DNA from: Halicephalobus mephisto
Lineage: Eukaryota > Nematoda > Chromadorea > Rhabditida > Panagrolaimidae
Length of the DNA: 64,000 nucleotides
NCBI GenBank assembly: GCA_009193035.1
Contig: SWDT01000003.1
Coordinates: 744,001-808,000, forward strand
Direction of reading: 5' to 3'
Below, piece by piece: positions 12,076 to 23,719 of this stretch. The notes beneath the pieces are model-generated. The model made no database searches. It had not been told where the DNA came from and saw only the letters and a list, made by a program, of their open reading frames with translations. The translations under genes were made by a program, and so were the position numbers. Numbering within the stretch: the first letter of the stretch is position 1; every line of letters starts with the position of its first letter.

Positions 12076-12400
12076 TTAACAACGCTTCTGAAGTCTCCCA
12101 GAATTTCATAAGAATCTTCTGGAATTTTATAAAACTTTCTATAGTCTCCCAGAATTTCATAGAAATCTTCTAGAATTCTATAAAAGCTTCTGAAGTATTC
12201 TAGAATTTTATAAAAGTTTCTGAAGTCTCCCAGAATTTCATAAGAATCTTCTGGAATTCTATAAAACTTTCTATAGTCTTCTAGAATTTCATAGAAATCT
12301 TCTAGAATTTTATAAAAGTTTCTGAAGTCTCCCAGAATTTCATAGAAATGTTCTGGAATTTTATAAAACTTTCTATAGTCTCCCAGAATCTAGCAGAAAA
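12076..12400. repeat. Degenerate repeat of CCCAGAATTTCATA units
   Basis: A unit of about 50-60 bp combining TCTCCCAGAATTTCATA, GAATCTTCTGGAATTTTATA and AAACTTTCTATAG recurs five to six times right after the MITE. Confidence 0.65.
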
Positions 12401-14352
12401 TTCGGAATGTTTCTAAACTCTCGTGGAAACTTCTTAAATTTCATCAAAACTTTCACAACTTACCTGAATTTCAGAAATCCTCAAAAATTCAATAAAATTT
12501 TACAACTGACAACTCTGAGAATTCGTGTCGAGACAATTTTCGAGAAAACATCCATTTCAATAATGGCTTCAATGCCGTCTTAATGAAAATTATTCAGTTT
12601 CGTTTCAAAATCGGAAATCTAATAAAAAATAAACAAATATCGAATTTCATACAATTTCAAATTTCCATGTTTTTTGAAAATGAATAAATCAAGAACAAAA
12701 ACCAAGTTTCTCAAAAATTTCAAAACTTTGCCGACGGCAAAAAAGTAATAAAACTAACGAGACAGACATTAAATAAAAAAAAATTAAAATAAAATAAAAA
12801 TTAAAGAAATTAAAAATAATTTTTTTTTAAATTTAAAAAAAATTAAAAATTAAATTTTGAAATTTTGAAAAAAATTAAAATAAAATAAAAATTAAAGAAA
12901 TTAAAAATAATTTTTTTTTAAATTTGATAAAATTAAAAATAAATTTTTTTTAAATTTAAAAAAAATTAAAATAAAATAAAAATTAAAGAAATTAAAAATA
13001 AAATTTTTAAATTTTGAAAAAAATAAAAATAAAGTAAAATTTAAAAATTGTTATTGAATCAAAAACGGCAAAAATTTAAAAAACATAATTATTTGCAAAA
13101 TTTATTTTTTATTTTTTAGTTTTTTATTCAACTTTTTATTTAAATTTTTTTTATTTTTAAAAATTTTTATTTAAATTTTTTTCATTTTTTAATTTTTATT
13201 TAAATTTTTCTTATTTTTAAAAATTTTTATTTTTATTTTTGAAATTCGTTTTTAGACAATTTTGAGAAAATTATTTTTCTCATTTTTATTAAATGAGTAA
13301 TTTTTTTTAATTTTTTAAAATTTCCAATTCTCACGTGAGTGAAAATTGGAAAATAGTAAATCCGGTAATTGAATACAAAAATGAACTTATTCTTTGTTTT
13401 CAGTTTTCTAAGTCGTGGAAAAAGTTCAAAAAAATTCGTTTTAAGACAATTTAAGAAAAAAATAATTTTTAATTTTCTAAAATAGTACGATTCTTAAAAT
13501 TCATATATAAATTCAGAAAAGTTTTAAATTTTCAAAAAATTTTATTTTTTTGCAAAGTTTCAAAATTCGCTTCCAGACAATTTCGAAAAGTTTTTATTTT
13601 TATTTTCTTACAGTATATTTAAAGAAAATAAAAATTCGTGGTGAAATAATTTCAAAAAAAATTTCACTTTTCTACAGTATACTTTTAAAAAGCTAAAAAT
13701 TCGTGGTGAGATAATTTCAAAAAAAAATTTTACTTTTCTACAGTATACTTTTAAAAAACCAAAAATTCGTGGTGGGACAATTTCGAAAAAAATTTATTTT
13801 TCTACAGTATACTTTTAAAAAAGCCAAAAATTCGTAGTGAAATAATTTCAAAAAAAATTTATTTTTCTACAGTATACTTTAAAAAAATAAAAATTTTTAA
13901 AAATAAAAAAACCAAAAATTCGTGGTGAAACAATTTCGAAAAAAATTTATTTTCCTACAGTATACTTTCGAAAAAATAAAAAATCTATATTTTTAAAATA
14001 AGATTATTTTTAAGTTTTTCTTTTATAAAATTTTCAAAAATACTTAAAAATTTAAAAAAATTGGTGTTTTTTTTCGGTCGAATAATTTTGGATAAATTTT
14101 TAAAAAGAAAAATTGTTTTATAAATTAAAAAATATAAAAACTTTTAAATTCAGAAATGTCCTTTTTGCCCTTCTCCGGAACAATAAAATTTTAAAAATAA
14201 AAAAATTAAAAAGTCACATGACGTTTTAACTTTTTAGAGATCTTAAAAAAAGTAAAAAAATCTTTAAAAATTCGAAATTGTACAAGTTTAAAAAATTCTT
14301 TAGGGGACAATTTTTAGAGATGTTTGAAATTTGGGATTTCAGAATTATTATC
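12401..14352. other. AT-rich desert, no gene seen
   Basis: Mostly poly(A/T)-like text and runs of AAATTAAAAATAA. It includes scattered ATTCGTGTCGAGACAATTTT-type motifs (12,524, 13,245, 13,432) and the tandem array listed at 13,610-13,975. Nothing in it reads as an exon. Confidence 0.6.
13610..13975. repeat. about 60-bp tandem repeat with ACAGTATACTTTTAAAAA
   Basis: Six units with TTTTCTACAGTATACTT and AAAATTCGTGGTG, at about 13,610, 13,672, 13,737, 13,801, 13,866 and 13,957. Confidence 0.75.
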
Positions 14353-14735
14353 AGAATTCGAAGTCAAAGTTGATAATCAAAGTCCGTCAAATTTCGTCAT
14401 TAAAAATCGATATTGAAGTTGACAGTTAAAGTTGGTAGTCAAAGTTTGATGTTGAAGTTCATCATCAAAATTAATAATCAAAGTTTAAAATCAAAGTTCA
14501 TAATTAAAAATCGACATCGAAGTTGACAATCAAAGTTCGATGTCAGAGTTTGACCATCAACTTTGATAATCAAATTTAACTTCGAATTTTGATTATCAAC
14601 TTTGATGTCGAACTTTGAAAACCAACTTTGACGTCGAACTTTGACCATCAACTTTGATGTCGAACTTTGAAGACCAACTTTGATGCCGAACTTTGACCAT
14701 CAACTTCGACTTTGAACATTAAGTTCGATAACACG
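14353..14735. repeat. Second 13-bp minisatellite with orientation switch
   Basis: The same 13-mer family as at 10,714: forward units (GTTGATAATCAAAG) to about 14,548, then reverse units (TTTGACCATCAAC, TTTGATGTCGAAC) to about 14,730. Again the two halves are inverted relative to each other. Confidence 0.8.
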
Positions 14736-15270
14736 GACCAGATGGCACTCTGGGGATTTATAATGGATTCTACAAGCTGTTGGAGGATCTAGAAGGTTCT
14801 AAGATTTCAAAAGATTTCGAAATATCCCACTAAATTCAAGACGATTTTAAAAGTTCCGAAAATTTCTACAGAATTTTAAAGTATTTCGAAACTTCCTACG
14901 TGATTTTAAAAATTTTTAAAACGTTCCATAAAATCTCACGAAACCTGAAGCTTCTGTGAAATTTCACATTCTTTCATCAAATTAAAGGAATTTTCGTGGG
15001 ATTCTGAAAATTTCCATGAAATTTTATGATTTTAAAAATTTTAAAGATTTTAAAATTTCCGAAAATTCTGGAATGTTGAAAAAACATAAAATTACCGAAA
15101 ATTTTGGAATTTTTGAAAATTGTAAAAATTTTCGAAATTTTTGAAAATTCCGGAATTTTTATGCTTTCTTAAAATTGATATTTTAATTTTTTAATTCTAC
15201 AGCAATATAAAAGTTGAAAAAAAATGGAATTTAATAAATACTGAAATGTATAAGGTAGTTGACATTAAAA

Positions 15271-15640
15271 TCAGGTTTGCAGTTTGCATGCAACATTCAG
15301 GCAGTTAAGTCGACATCAAAGACAAAATTAAAATCAATATGCAGTTTGCATGCAACATTCAAGCAGATTTGTTGATATTTTTATTTTTACAAAAAATCCA
15401 AAATTAAAACTAATCCGCAGTTTGCAGGCAGCATTGAGGCAGCACAGTTGACGTCAAAATCAGACCTGCAGTCTGCACGCAGCATTGAGGCAAATTGGTA
15501 AAATTTTTATATTCACGTTTATAAAAAATTCAAAATCGAAATTAGATCCGCAGTCTGCAGGCAGCATTGAGGCAAGCCGCCTCGTTTTAATGTTGCACGT
15601 AAACTGCAATTTTGATTTTAACTTTGAGGTCGACTAGTTG
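15271..15640. repeat. GCAGTTTGCATGCAACATT repeat cluster with an inverted end copy
   Basis: Five direct copies of a GC-richer box (GCAGTTTGCATGCAACATT and variants GCAGGCAGCATTGAGGCA) occur at about 15,279, 15,341, 15,416, 15,468 and 15,548, spaced 52-80 bp. An inverted copy (AATGTTGCACGTAAACTGC) follows at about 15,590. The box stands out in an otherwise extremely AT-rich region. Confidence 0.75.
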
Positions 15641-15837
15641 TAGAGCATGAACAAGGTTAAAAATCCTAAAATCCTAAAATTCCAGAAATCAATATCCCCT
15701 TTTATCGCTTATCTCAGACACATGCACTTAATTTAACTTCAATGGTCTCTGGAAAAATGACTAAGAACACATTCGGGATTAATTGATAGTGCAGGATGTT
15801 GCAAAAAGTATTTATTTTAAGCAAATTTAATTCGACT

Positions 15838-16900
15838 AATATTCGGCGGATTTGGATAATTCCTTCATTAAGGTCAGAAAATTTTACTTTTTTCACGGTA
15901 AAAAACAAAATTCAAAATTAATGTTTTAAGAAATATGATTCACAATTATTTTCCAAGGACAAAAGGATTTTAGAAATAAATAAAAACGGATTAAGAACAG
16001 AACGTCGAGAAGTCAAATTTCAAAGTTCCATATCTCAGTGGATACTGGGTAAATTGGGATAATTTTTGTTCTATTAAGTTCAGATAAATTTAGAATTTCA
16101 AAAATAACGGAAAAAAATAAAAATAAAATTAATTTGATTGGGAAAACAAAGTAGAATTAATTTTTGGGAATTGAAAGGTTTTAGAAATCAGTCGAAGAAG
16201 ACTCAGAACAGAACGCCAAAAATCCGAAATTCTACTTTTACAAACAAATTTTAAATTTTCACAATTCTTTTTTTAATTCAAATATTTTTATTTACAATTT
16301 AAAATCCATTTTTTGGGAATATAAAAGCTATACAAACAAGTTACGTTCCGGAACAGAACGCCAAACTTCGGCAAATCGACCTATAGTAAAAGAAAAAAAT
16401 TTAGGATTCTCATCATTTCTTTTTACTAATCTTAGATGACCTCATAATTTCGTTTATAATAAAAATATTACTTGGAATTAATTTCCTGGGAATGAAAAAT
16501 ATTTAGAAACGAGTCAAAGAAGATTCAGAACAGAACGCCAAGATTTCGAAACTTGATTTTTTTAATTTTAGAATTTTAATAATTCTTCATTTTTAAATTC
16601 AAAAAGGTTTATAATTTTATTTATTTAAAAAAAAGTACAAAACTTATTTTTTAGGAACAGGAAGATGTCAGAAACGAGTCAAAAAAGATTTAGAACAGAA
16701 CGCCAAGATTTTGAAACTTGGTTTTTTTAATTTTAGGATTTTAATTATTCTTCATTTTTTATTTTAAATAGTTTTATAATTTTATTTATTTTAAAAAACT
16801 GATTTAGAATCGAGTTTTAGGAATTAGAGAAATTTCGAAATCAACCTAAGAAAGTTCCGGAACAGAACGCCAAAATTCGGAACTATTTAAAATTTTTTAA
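15838..16900. repeat. ACAGAACGCCAAA dispersed repeat family, copy cluster 3
   Basis: 15,890-16,370 repeats 7,845-8,300 almost base for base, including CCATATCTCAGTGGATA and ACGGATTAAGAACAGAACG. Further AGAACGCCA cores lie at about 16,357, 16,530, 16,698 and 16,865. 16,900-17,590 and 17,705-18,076 are plain AT-rich sequence. Confidence 0.75.
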
Positions 16901-17595
16901 TTTTTAAATTAGTCATTTTTTGCAAAAAATAAAAACTCATTAAATCCTAAAACAAGAAGGATTTCGGAAATCCATTGAATTTCGGATAAAGTATATCCGA
17001 TTTATTTTTAAATTTTTTTAAATTTTTTTAAACAATTTTTAAACATTTTTTTAAACATTTTTTTCAAACTTTTTTAAACATTTTTTTCAAACTTTTTTGT
17101 GAAACAGTAGTTAGAAGCCATAGAAAAATAAAACAATCAAAAATTGCAAATTTTAAATTTTTTGGATTTGAAGAAAAAAATTAATTTAATCTTTGGGGAT
17201 TTTCGAAATTCAAAAAGTCGAATTTTTTATCTGATTTCATAAGATTAAATTTCACATCATCGTTCACAGAAATCTCGTAATTATTTTATATAAAATTATA
17301 AAAAATTATTTTTAAAATTATAAAAAATATTCAAAAAAAATATTTTAAACATTCGAAAAAATTATAAAAAATATTTTTAAAATTTAAAAAATTATATTAT
17401 TTAGAAAATAAATTTTTTTAAATGTTTAAGAAATAAAAATCAATTTTTAATAAATTTAAAAAATTTTTTAAAATGTTTAAAAATAAAAAACCTGATTTTT
17501 TTAATAAATTCTAAAATTTTTTTAAATGTTTAAAAATAAAAAAACTGATTTTTCGATTCTCTTAAATTCCAAAAAAACGGAAAATAAAAATTTCC

Positions 17596-17700
17596 TTATT
17601 TACAAAGCAGTAATTTGGTCCATTTAGTCCTCTCCAATTTGGCCATTCCAATATCCTTAAAGAGAGCCTCTGGCGTTCTTTGTTCAGTTAAAAAATTAAA
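17596..17700 (-). CDS. Possible orphan terminal exon (34 codons)
   Basis: On the minus strand a TATTTTAG acceptor at 17,701-17,702 opens a frame of 34 codons containing EQRTPEALFKDIGMAKLER and closing with TAA. The island is less AT-rich and clean in this frame only, which is why it is listed. No start, partner exon or family was found. It could be the last exon of a decayed gene or transposon. At the DNA level it holds AACAAAGAACGCCAGAGG, loosely like the ACAGAACGCCAAA repeat. Confidence 0.2.
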   Translation of the reverse strand, partial: FNFLTEQRTPEALFKDIGMAKLERTKWTKLLLCK

Positions 17701-18076
17701 CTAAAATAAATAAATTTATTTTGATTAATTTTCTGAAAAAACAAAGGATTCTGAATCATCACATCAATAAAGTCAATGACACATTTTCCTCTTGAGACCA
17801 TTTTTATTTTAAAAAAATAATTTTTAAATTTTCAAAATTAAAAAAAATTAAAATTTTAAAAATCTTTAAAGAAATAATTTTCTTAATTTAAAAATTTAAA
17901 AAAAAACATTTAAATTTTAAAAACTTTTAAAAAAAATTAAAATTTTAAAAATCTTTAAAAAAATAATTTTTAAATTTTAAAAACTAACAATTTCCAACAT
18001 TCATAACTTTTATAAACAAAAAACCCATAGGATAAACAAGAGATACCGTAATAAAATTGAGTAACTTTTCAATTAT

Positions 18077-20489
18077 CTACAAATCAGTCAATTCAGGATG
18101 ATCAGGAAGAGCATTCAACATCACCTCACTTGCTGTGTTGATGATTTCTTTAATAGCCTTATGAAGAATGTGATTTTCATCAACCGAGTTACAAATTCCA
18201 GTATAAAATGCCGAAACTTCATCACGAAATTCTCTCAGAGATGAGTATTTTCCTTCCTGTACTTTTTCAACGATATCTTCAATACCTAAAAAACAACAAA
18301 ATTAAAAACGTCAAAATATCGAAAAATCAAAAATTCTCAAATTTAAAGTATTAAAAAATCAAAAACTAAAATTTAAAAATACCCAAAAAATCCAAATTTT
18401 TAAATATAAAAAAACTAAAATTTAAAAATTTAAAAATACCCAAAAAATCCAAATTTTTAAATATAAAAAAACTAAAATTTTCGAATTTAAAAATACCCAA
18501 AAAATCCAAATTTTTAAATATAAAAAAACTAAAATTTTCGAATTTAAAAATACCCAAAAAAACCCAAATTTTTAAACATAAAAAACTAAAATTTTCGAAT
18601 TTAAAAATACCCAAAAAAAACCCAAAGTTTCAATTACAAAAAATTATAAAAACTCACAATCAAAACTAGGAAATTGAGATCTAAATTCTTCACTTTCCAA
18701 TCCTTCTCTTGAAAAAAATTTCGAATATTCATGATCTTGCATTGCTTTGGCTGCTTCTAAAATAGCTTCTGGTTCACGACAAATCGGACAAATATACTGA
18801 TTAATTTGTCTCGTTTGTTCATGTGTAACTTTAACACATTCAAAATGAAACCAATCTTTACACGAATCACATCCGATATAATCCTTACTTGGATCATATG
18901 GTTGTCTACAAAGACAAAAAACACCATTAATATTATCTTCTTCTGAATATTCTTCATTTTTCTTTTTTGATTTTTTCGATAATTGGTAATTTCCAGGCGA
19001 ACATTCTACACAAAGCCATTCGGGAAGTTTTTTTGCTTTTTTTTCAGTAAGATTAACACATTTCCCATGGAACCATCGTTTACATCCATTACAAGCAAGG
19101 TAGAATTTTTTAGGATCATACGGCTGACGACATACACAATGACATGCATTAACGTCAAATTCAATCGCTACTGCTTTAGTTGCGCCTGGTTTTGTTAATT
19201 TTTTTCTTTGAATCGCAATTTGACGTTCCATTTTTCTTCTGTCTTTATTTGACGGTCTTCCAGGTTTGGATTTCCTAATGTCCTTCATATCAATTGGAGG
19301 AATAATAGAGACTCCATTATGACAAATAGATTGAATAATAGCTTTTGTTGGAGATTCCTCTACTCCTGGAGATAACCGTTTCAAACGTGTTGGTTGTCTT
19401 CCAGAAGTTCTTGTTGGAGATCCAGAAAATTCGCTTAATGGCATTTTTGATTCTTGAATATTTGGAGAAAAATCAGAAATCGGTTCAGATTTCACAACAG
19501 GTTCAATATTGTCACAAACAGCTGAATTTTCAGGTTCTCGAGCAGAAATTTCCAATGGAACAGTTTCAGCAACTGGTGGTTCCGGAGGCCACGAAGCTCC
19601 TGAAAACAAAAAAATAAAAATCTTCAATTTCAAAAATAATCAAAAATATTCTTCCAATTCTCAAAAATTCAGAAAATAAAAATTCTCAATTTCAAAAATA
19701 ATAAAAAAAACTTTAAAAATCCATAAAATTACTTTTTTTAAATTTCTGAATTAAAAATTATTTAAATTTTCTCGATGAAAAATTACTTTAATTTTTAAAA
19801 ACTTTTTCTATTAAAAATTATTTAAACTTTTTTCAATTAAAAATTAATTTTCTAAATTTAAAATTTAATTAAACCAATATCGTACCAGTTTTGCGTGCTC
19901 TTTTAACTTCCAAATAATGGGTAATGGATCTCGTGACTCTACGTTCTTCAAAAATTTCGTCATCTGAATCCGTTTCTGTATCTGAATCAAGTTCGGAAAT
20001 CGGTCTTTTCCTCGATTCAGAACATATATTTTTCCACCAAGGACGTGTCGAAGGATTATGAAAAGTCAATAAATCAGATTTTTTAGGATTATTTTCTTTA
20101 AAATCATTTTCTTCAAAAACATTAATTTCAATTGGCGATAATGGAGAAAAAATAGCTGGACATGAATTTTTTCTTTCTAATTTACAGTAATTTGAATTAA
20201 AATCATTAACTTCTGCTGTATCTAAAAGCCATCCAAACATCCTCCAATCTTCGTCTTCGTCTTCTTCCGGAACTTCTGGCAATATAGGTCTATCATGTAC
20301 ATCTGTCAAAAATTCCGGCGATAATTCTCTTTCATCATCCATTGACGACAAACAAGTACTACATAAACTTCTCAAAGAATTCAACGACGATGATTTTCTA
20401 AGATTATTTCCATTATGAATCGAATTAAATCCAGCAGCTTCCATCAACGATCGTCTAATAGAACCCCAGCCATCATTACCAACAACCAT
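18077..20489 (-). CDS. nurf-1: Short C-terminal nurf-1 isoform from an internal start exon
   Basis: The alternative first exon 20489..19886 (201 codons plus one base) ends ACT G|GTACGA. The preceding exon of the long form ends ATA G|GTTGGT. Both leave one base, so both join the shared exon at 19,599 (GA GCT TCG) in the same frame. The product is 584 aa: a unique acidic and Ser-rich N-terminus (PEVPEEDEDEDWRMFGWLL; later DSDTETDSDDE) plus the two PHD fingers and bromodomain-like end. An in-frame TGA three codons upstream fixes the start at 20,489. A TATA box lies about 80 bp upstream. C. elegans nurf-1 is known to make C-terminal isoforms; whether this exon is the same one cannot be told here. 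Confidence 0.8.
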
Positions 20490-23351
20490 ATTCAATAATC
20501 AGAATAAAACTAATATAACTTATTTCCGGCAGTGATCAATAAAACTTTCTTTAATAAAAAAATATCCCCTTTTATACTTTTCCAAAAATATGGGGCGTGG
20601 ATTTCGCCAAATACCGCGAAATCTAGAAATTTCGCGAAAGATTTTCTGTTTACTTGACGACAAACAGTTCTGCTTCCTCTCACCACTAGGTTCTCTAGAC
20701 AAGTGACCACCGAAAACAAAGAGACAGCTGAATGTGAATCATTGTCGTTCATCCGCTGACCAACATGCGTCCGCTAAGGGATCAAAGAACAAATTTCCAC
20801 TGGTCAACATATCCACGTGATTCAATCGTGAAAAAACTTATTTGCACTTTCAAGGATCCAAATATATTTTTACACTTGAAAAAACCGTTTCCAAAAATCC
20901 TCAAAACACATTGCTTCAGGGTGATGTCATCTATTTGTTTAATTTCTTGATACATATCCCAAAGAAAAATCTATTTAGTCTACTAAGAGATCAAACATCA
21001 ACCGGGAAAAAGAACTGAAAGAGGATAATTCGCCGATTTCTTCTACAGTGCCGACAATTGTCCTCTTCGCTTTCCTTCTGTCGACTAAAGACAACTTCAA
21101 AAACCAAAAAAAAATTAGAAATAAGACAAAAAACCAAGGATAAGTTCCATCAATCAAACCAATTTTAAAAAACTTGTTCCAAATCCCATTATTCCAAAAA
21201 AATCCAATTTTTTGAATTGTTTCAATCAAAAAAATCATGTTTAAAGTCCCATTATTAAAAACAATTTTCCAATTTTTAAATTTTCTTCAAAAATCTCATT
21301 TCAGATCCATTATTTACAAATCTATTAAAATAATTTTAAAAATTAAAATTTCTATTCAATTTTTAAACTTTTCTTCAATCAAAAAAAACTTATTTTAAGA
21401 TCCAAGGTTAAAACAATTTTAATTTTTTTAAATATTTTTAAAATCTATATTAATAATTTCTCCAATTAAAAATTTTATTTTAAAATTTCATCACAAAAAT
21501 ATTCCATTTTTTGAATTTTTTTCTTCGCCAAACTATGCGAAAAAATTCAGCGAAATTTAAGCGATCAAAGAACATTCATCTTGGATCAAAATCGTTCTAT
21601 GATTCTTTTAGCGTACAATCGCAAAAGAAAGGGACGTGTCTTTATGGAATCTTGTTTACCGGAGGCGCTATTCGGAGAAAGCTGCTTTCGAAATCGATTA
21701 TACTACGGTTTTTTAGAACACTCATCAACCATAACCATTTGGAAGAAATTTCAACCCACAAAACTGGTACATTCAATAATTAAGTTATTTTAAATTTTAC
21801 AAAAAAAAACCAACCTATTCTGGCATATGTCTGTCCATAAGGAACACAAACAATAGCTCCAGATCTTGTTTTCTTGATAAATTGATTATCATATTCAACA
21901 GAAAGTTCAAAAATAGACCGACGTTTCAATATATGTTTCTTAATTGCTTCACATTTTTCTGCCATTAAAGCTTCCAGAACACGATGGTTCGATCTTTTAA
22001 CTTGAGGTCCAGTAATTCTGCCACTAAAACAAAAATACCATTAATCATATTATCATAAAAACCATATATAAGCTTTCTACAAATAGTCCCAAAGTGAATT
22101 TTTGAAACTTCCCAGAAACCAAGCCTATGTGAAAATTCAAATTTCGCGCGCAATTATTTCGTAACCTTGCATGATTTCGTAATCATTCATATGTTCCAAA
22201 AAACCACATGTAAACTTTTTACAAAACATTCTCGACAAGAATTCTTTAAACTTATTGAAAACTAAGGTAGCCTACGTGAGAATTGTAAATTTGCGCAAGA
22301 ATTATTTCGTAATCTTCTGCGATTTCGTAATCCATGTTTCGGGACTATATTCTTTCTAGATAGATCTAGAAACTTCCATATTAAGCTTACATCAAGCACA
22401 CAATCCTATATCTATCTTCTAGGGGTAATTTCCATATATGAAAAAATCATTCAACACCGAAAAAAACCCCACACCTATTCCCAAAAGCATTACTTGTTTA
22501 AAAAACTTTTAAAAACTCACGTTTGCATTACAGGAACTACTGATGACCTAATTTTCCTCAAAATATCTCTATGCCATCCTTCTTCCAGATCCTTGTTACA
22601 TACAGAATTAACCATTTCATTCAACAAATTTTTTATCTCAATATTATCCTTTTCATCGTCTGGTTCTATTTCCAAATTAGATTTCGCATTGAGTAATTTC
22701 TGAGTCAATAATCGAACTTCTTGCGGTACTCCACCAGTAAGACGACTTTGAACACTTGACAATCCAGAAAACCTCTGTGATTCCAATTCTTTCCGACATT
22801 TGTTTTCAACTTTCATCAAGTTTGCTTCAATCCTTTGAAAATCCGGATCTACATCATCATTAATACCACTTTCTGATGTTTTGATTGTATCCGTTCTTCT
22901 AAATGGAGATCCAGTTGTATAATATCTAACATTTCTATCCACTGGAATTTGACGTCTTATAATACCAGGAGCACCTTGAACTGGAATTCTCGATACAACA
23001 TTGACATATCCACCACCACGTCCTGGAATTCTAACAACAGGTCTTCTAATTATTCTATGAATACCACTTGATTCCGTCAACTGACGTCCTTGTTGATATG
23101 TCGCTGGGAGCTCTGTTGATTCTTCTTCATCAGCAATGTCGATGACTTCAGGAGCCATTCGACGTACTACTTGTCCAGGCTAAAATCTCAAGAAATAAAA
23201 AACTCAAAAACCAACTTTTTACCTGAACAACCTGAAATCTAGGACGTAAAACACCTTCCGTCATTCTTCCTGGAACCCTCTGACCAGAAACAGGTTGAAC
23301 AATAAAGGTCCTTTGTTGGGTTCCAGTTGGAGCTTCAACCATTCGACGCAT
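18077..23351 (-). CDS. nurf-1: NURF301/BPTF homologue, C-terminal unit (two PHD fingers and bromodomain-like end)
   Basis: Minus-strand exons 23351..23223, 23179..22521, 22023..21815, 19599..18658 and 18285..18077 join in phase to 715 aa. The first half is low-complexity and basic, with a helical stretch near residues 160-330. Two PHD fingers lie at about residues 485-535 (CHCVCRQPYD...WLCVEC) and 560-612 (FCLCRQPYD...YICPIC). Both keep the Tyr/Tyr/Trp positions (PYD, FY/DY, RWFH/DWFH) of the BPTF finger that reads H3K4me3. The last about 90 residues resemble a bromodomain (GKYSSLREFRDEVSAFY then ICNSVDE), but the loop core is poor. Known role: largest subunit of the ISWI-containing NURF remodeller. 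The ATG at 23,351 follows TTTTTTAG|AT, a trans-splice-type acceptor. That exon would need one base from an upstream exon to continue the N-terminal unit, and no such donor was found, so it is modelled as a separate transcript. Confidence 0.85.
18366..18640. repeat. about 57-bp tandem repeat in last nurf-1 intron
   Basis: Four to five units of AAATACCCAAAAAATCCAAA plus TAAAAAAACTAAAATTTTCG at about 18,378, 18,437, 18,494, 18,551 and 18,606. The period is a multiple of three, which gives a spurious 82-codon open frame on the minus strand. Confidence 0.75.
20490..21814. other. nurf-1 intron containing the internal promoter region
   Basis: 20,569-21,060 is less AT-rich than other introns here and is the likely promoter and enhancer zone for the short isoform. 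21,060-21,520 is AT-rich. 21,530-21,790 is a second non-repetitive island with a + strand open frame of 70 codons (contains CLPEALFGESCFRNRLYYGF) that I cannot assign. Confidence 0.5.
20569..20576 (-). promoter_or_regulatory. TATA box (TATAAAAG) of the internal nurf-1 promoter
   Basis: Read on the minus strand the text is AGTATAAAAGGGG, about 80 bp upstream of the ATG at 20,489. A strong TATA box is uncommon in trans-spliced worm genes and supports a true transcription start here rather than an internal splice product. Confidence 0.6.
22030..22480. repeat. Intron copies of the TTCGTAATC / ATATATGAA repeat family
   Basis: Three degenerate units carrying ATTTCGTAATC, CCTACGTGA and CATATATGAAA, related to arrays at 45,060-45,520 and 48,420-48,830. 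Located in the intron between exons 2 and 3 of the nurf-1 C-terminal unit. Confidence 0.6.
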
Positions 23352-23353
23352 AT

Positions 23354-23719
23354 CTAAAAAAACATTCATTAAAAACTTGTTGACGCATTTTGGACAGACA
23401 CAAGAAATCCAACTTCAAGAGTCCGTGGCAAACACGTCCGACTATATCACCAGAACTATTCCCCCGAACGGGCCTACAACCAAAAGCCACACCGGTCTAC
23501 TGTCTGGTGTAGGAACCGAACCAAAGGCACCAGATCCACAGTCGACGTTTTAGACCACAGACCCATCCACGTAACTCGTAACTTCAAAAATTGCCTCTCA
23601 AAAAAACAGATATTCAAAGTTGTTTCAAACAACTAAAACAATAATTCTTCCATTAAATTCCATCAACAAAAATGATTGTATCTAAAAAAGTAACAAATTC
23701 AAAAAAACCCGCAAAAAAA
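23354..23719 (-). promoter_or_regulatory. Spacer between the two nurf-1 units, probable promoter
   Basis: Only about 370 bp separates the stop of the N-terminal unit (23,720) from the acceptor before the ATG of the C-terminal unit. Within it 23,380-23,585 is strikingly GC-rich for this locus and contains no usable exon, which fits a promoter or 5' UTR. 23,590-23,719 is AT-rich. Confidence 0.45.

Noticed and set aside
13610..13975. CRISPR-like regular spacing of about 60 bp
   Set aside because: Spacers are diverged copies of the same repeat, not unique sequence, and the genome is eukaryotic.
18366..18614. 82-codon minus-strand frame in the last nurf-1 intron
   Set aside because: A 57-bp AT-rich tandem repeat whose length is a multiple of three; it lies between two good nurf-1 exons.
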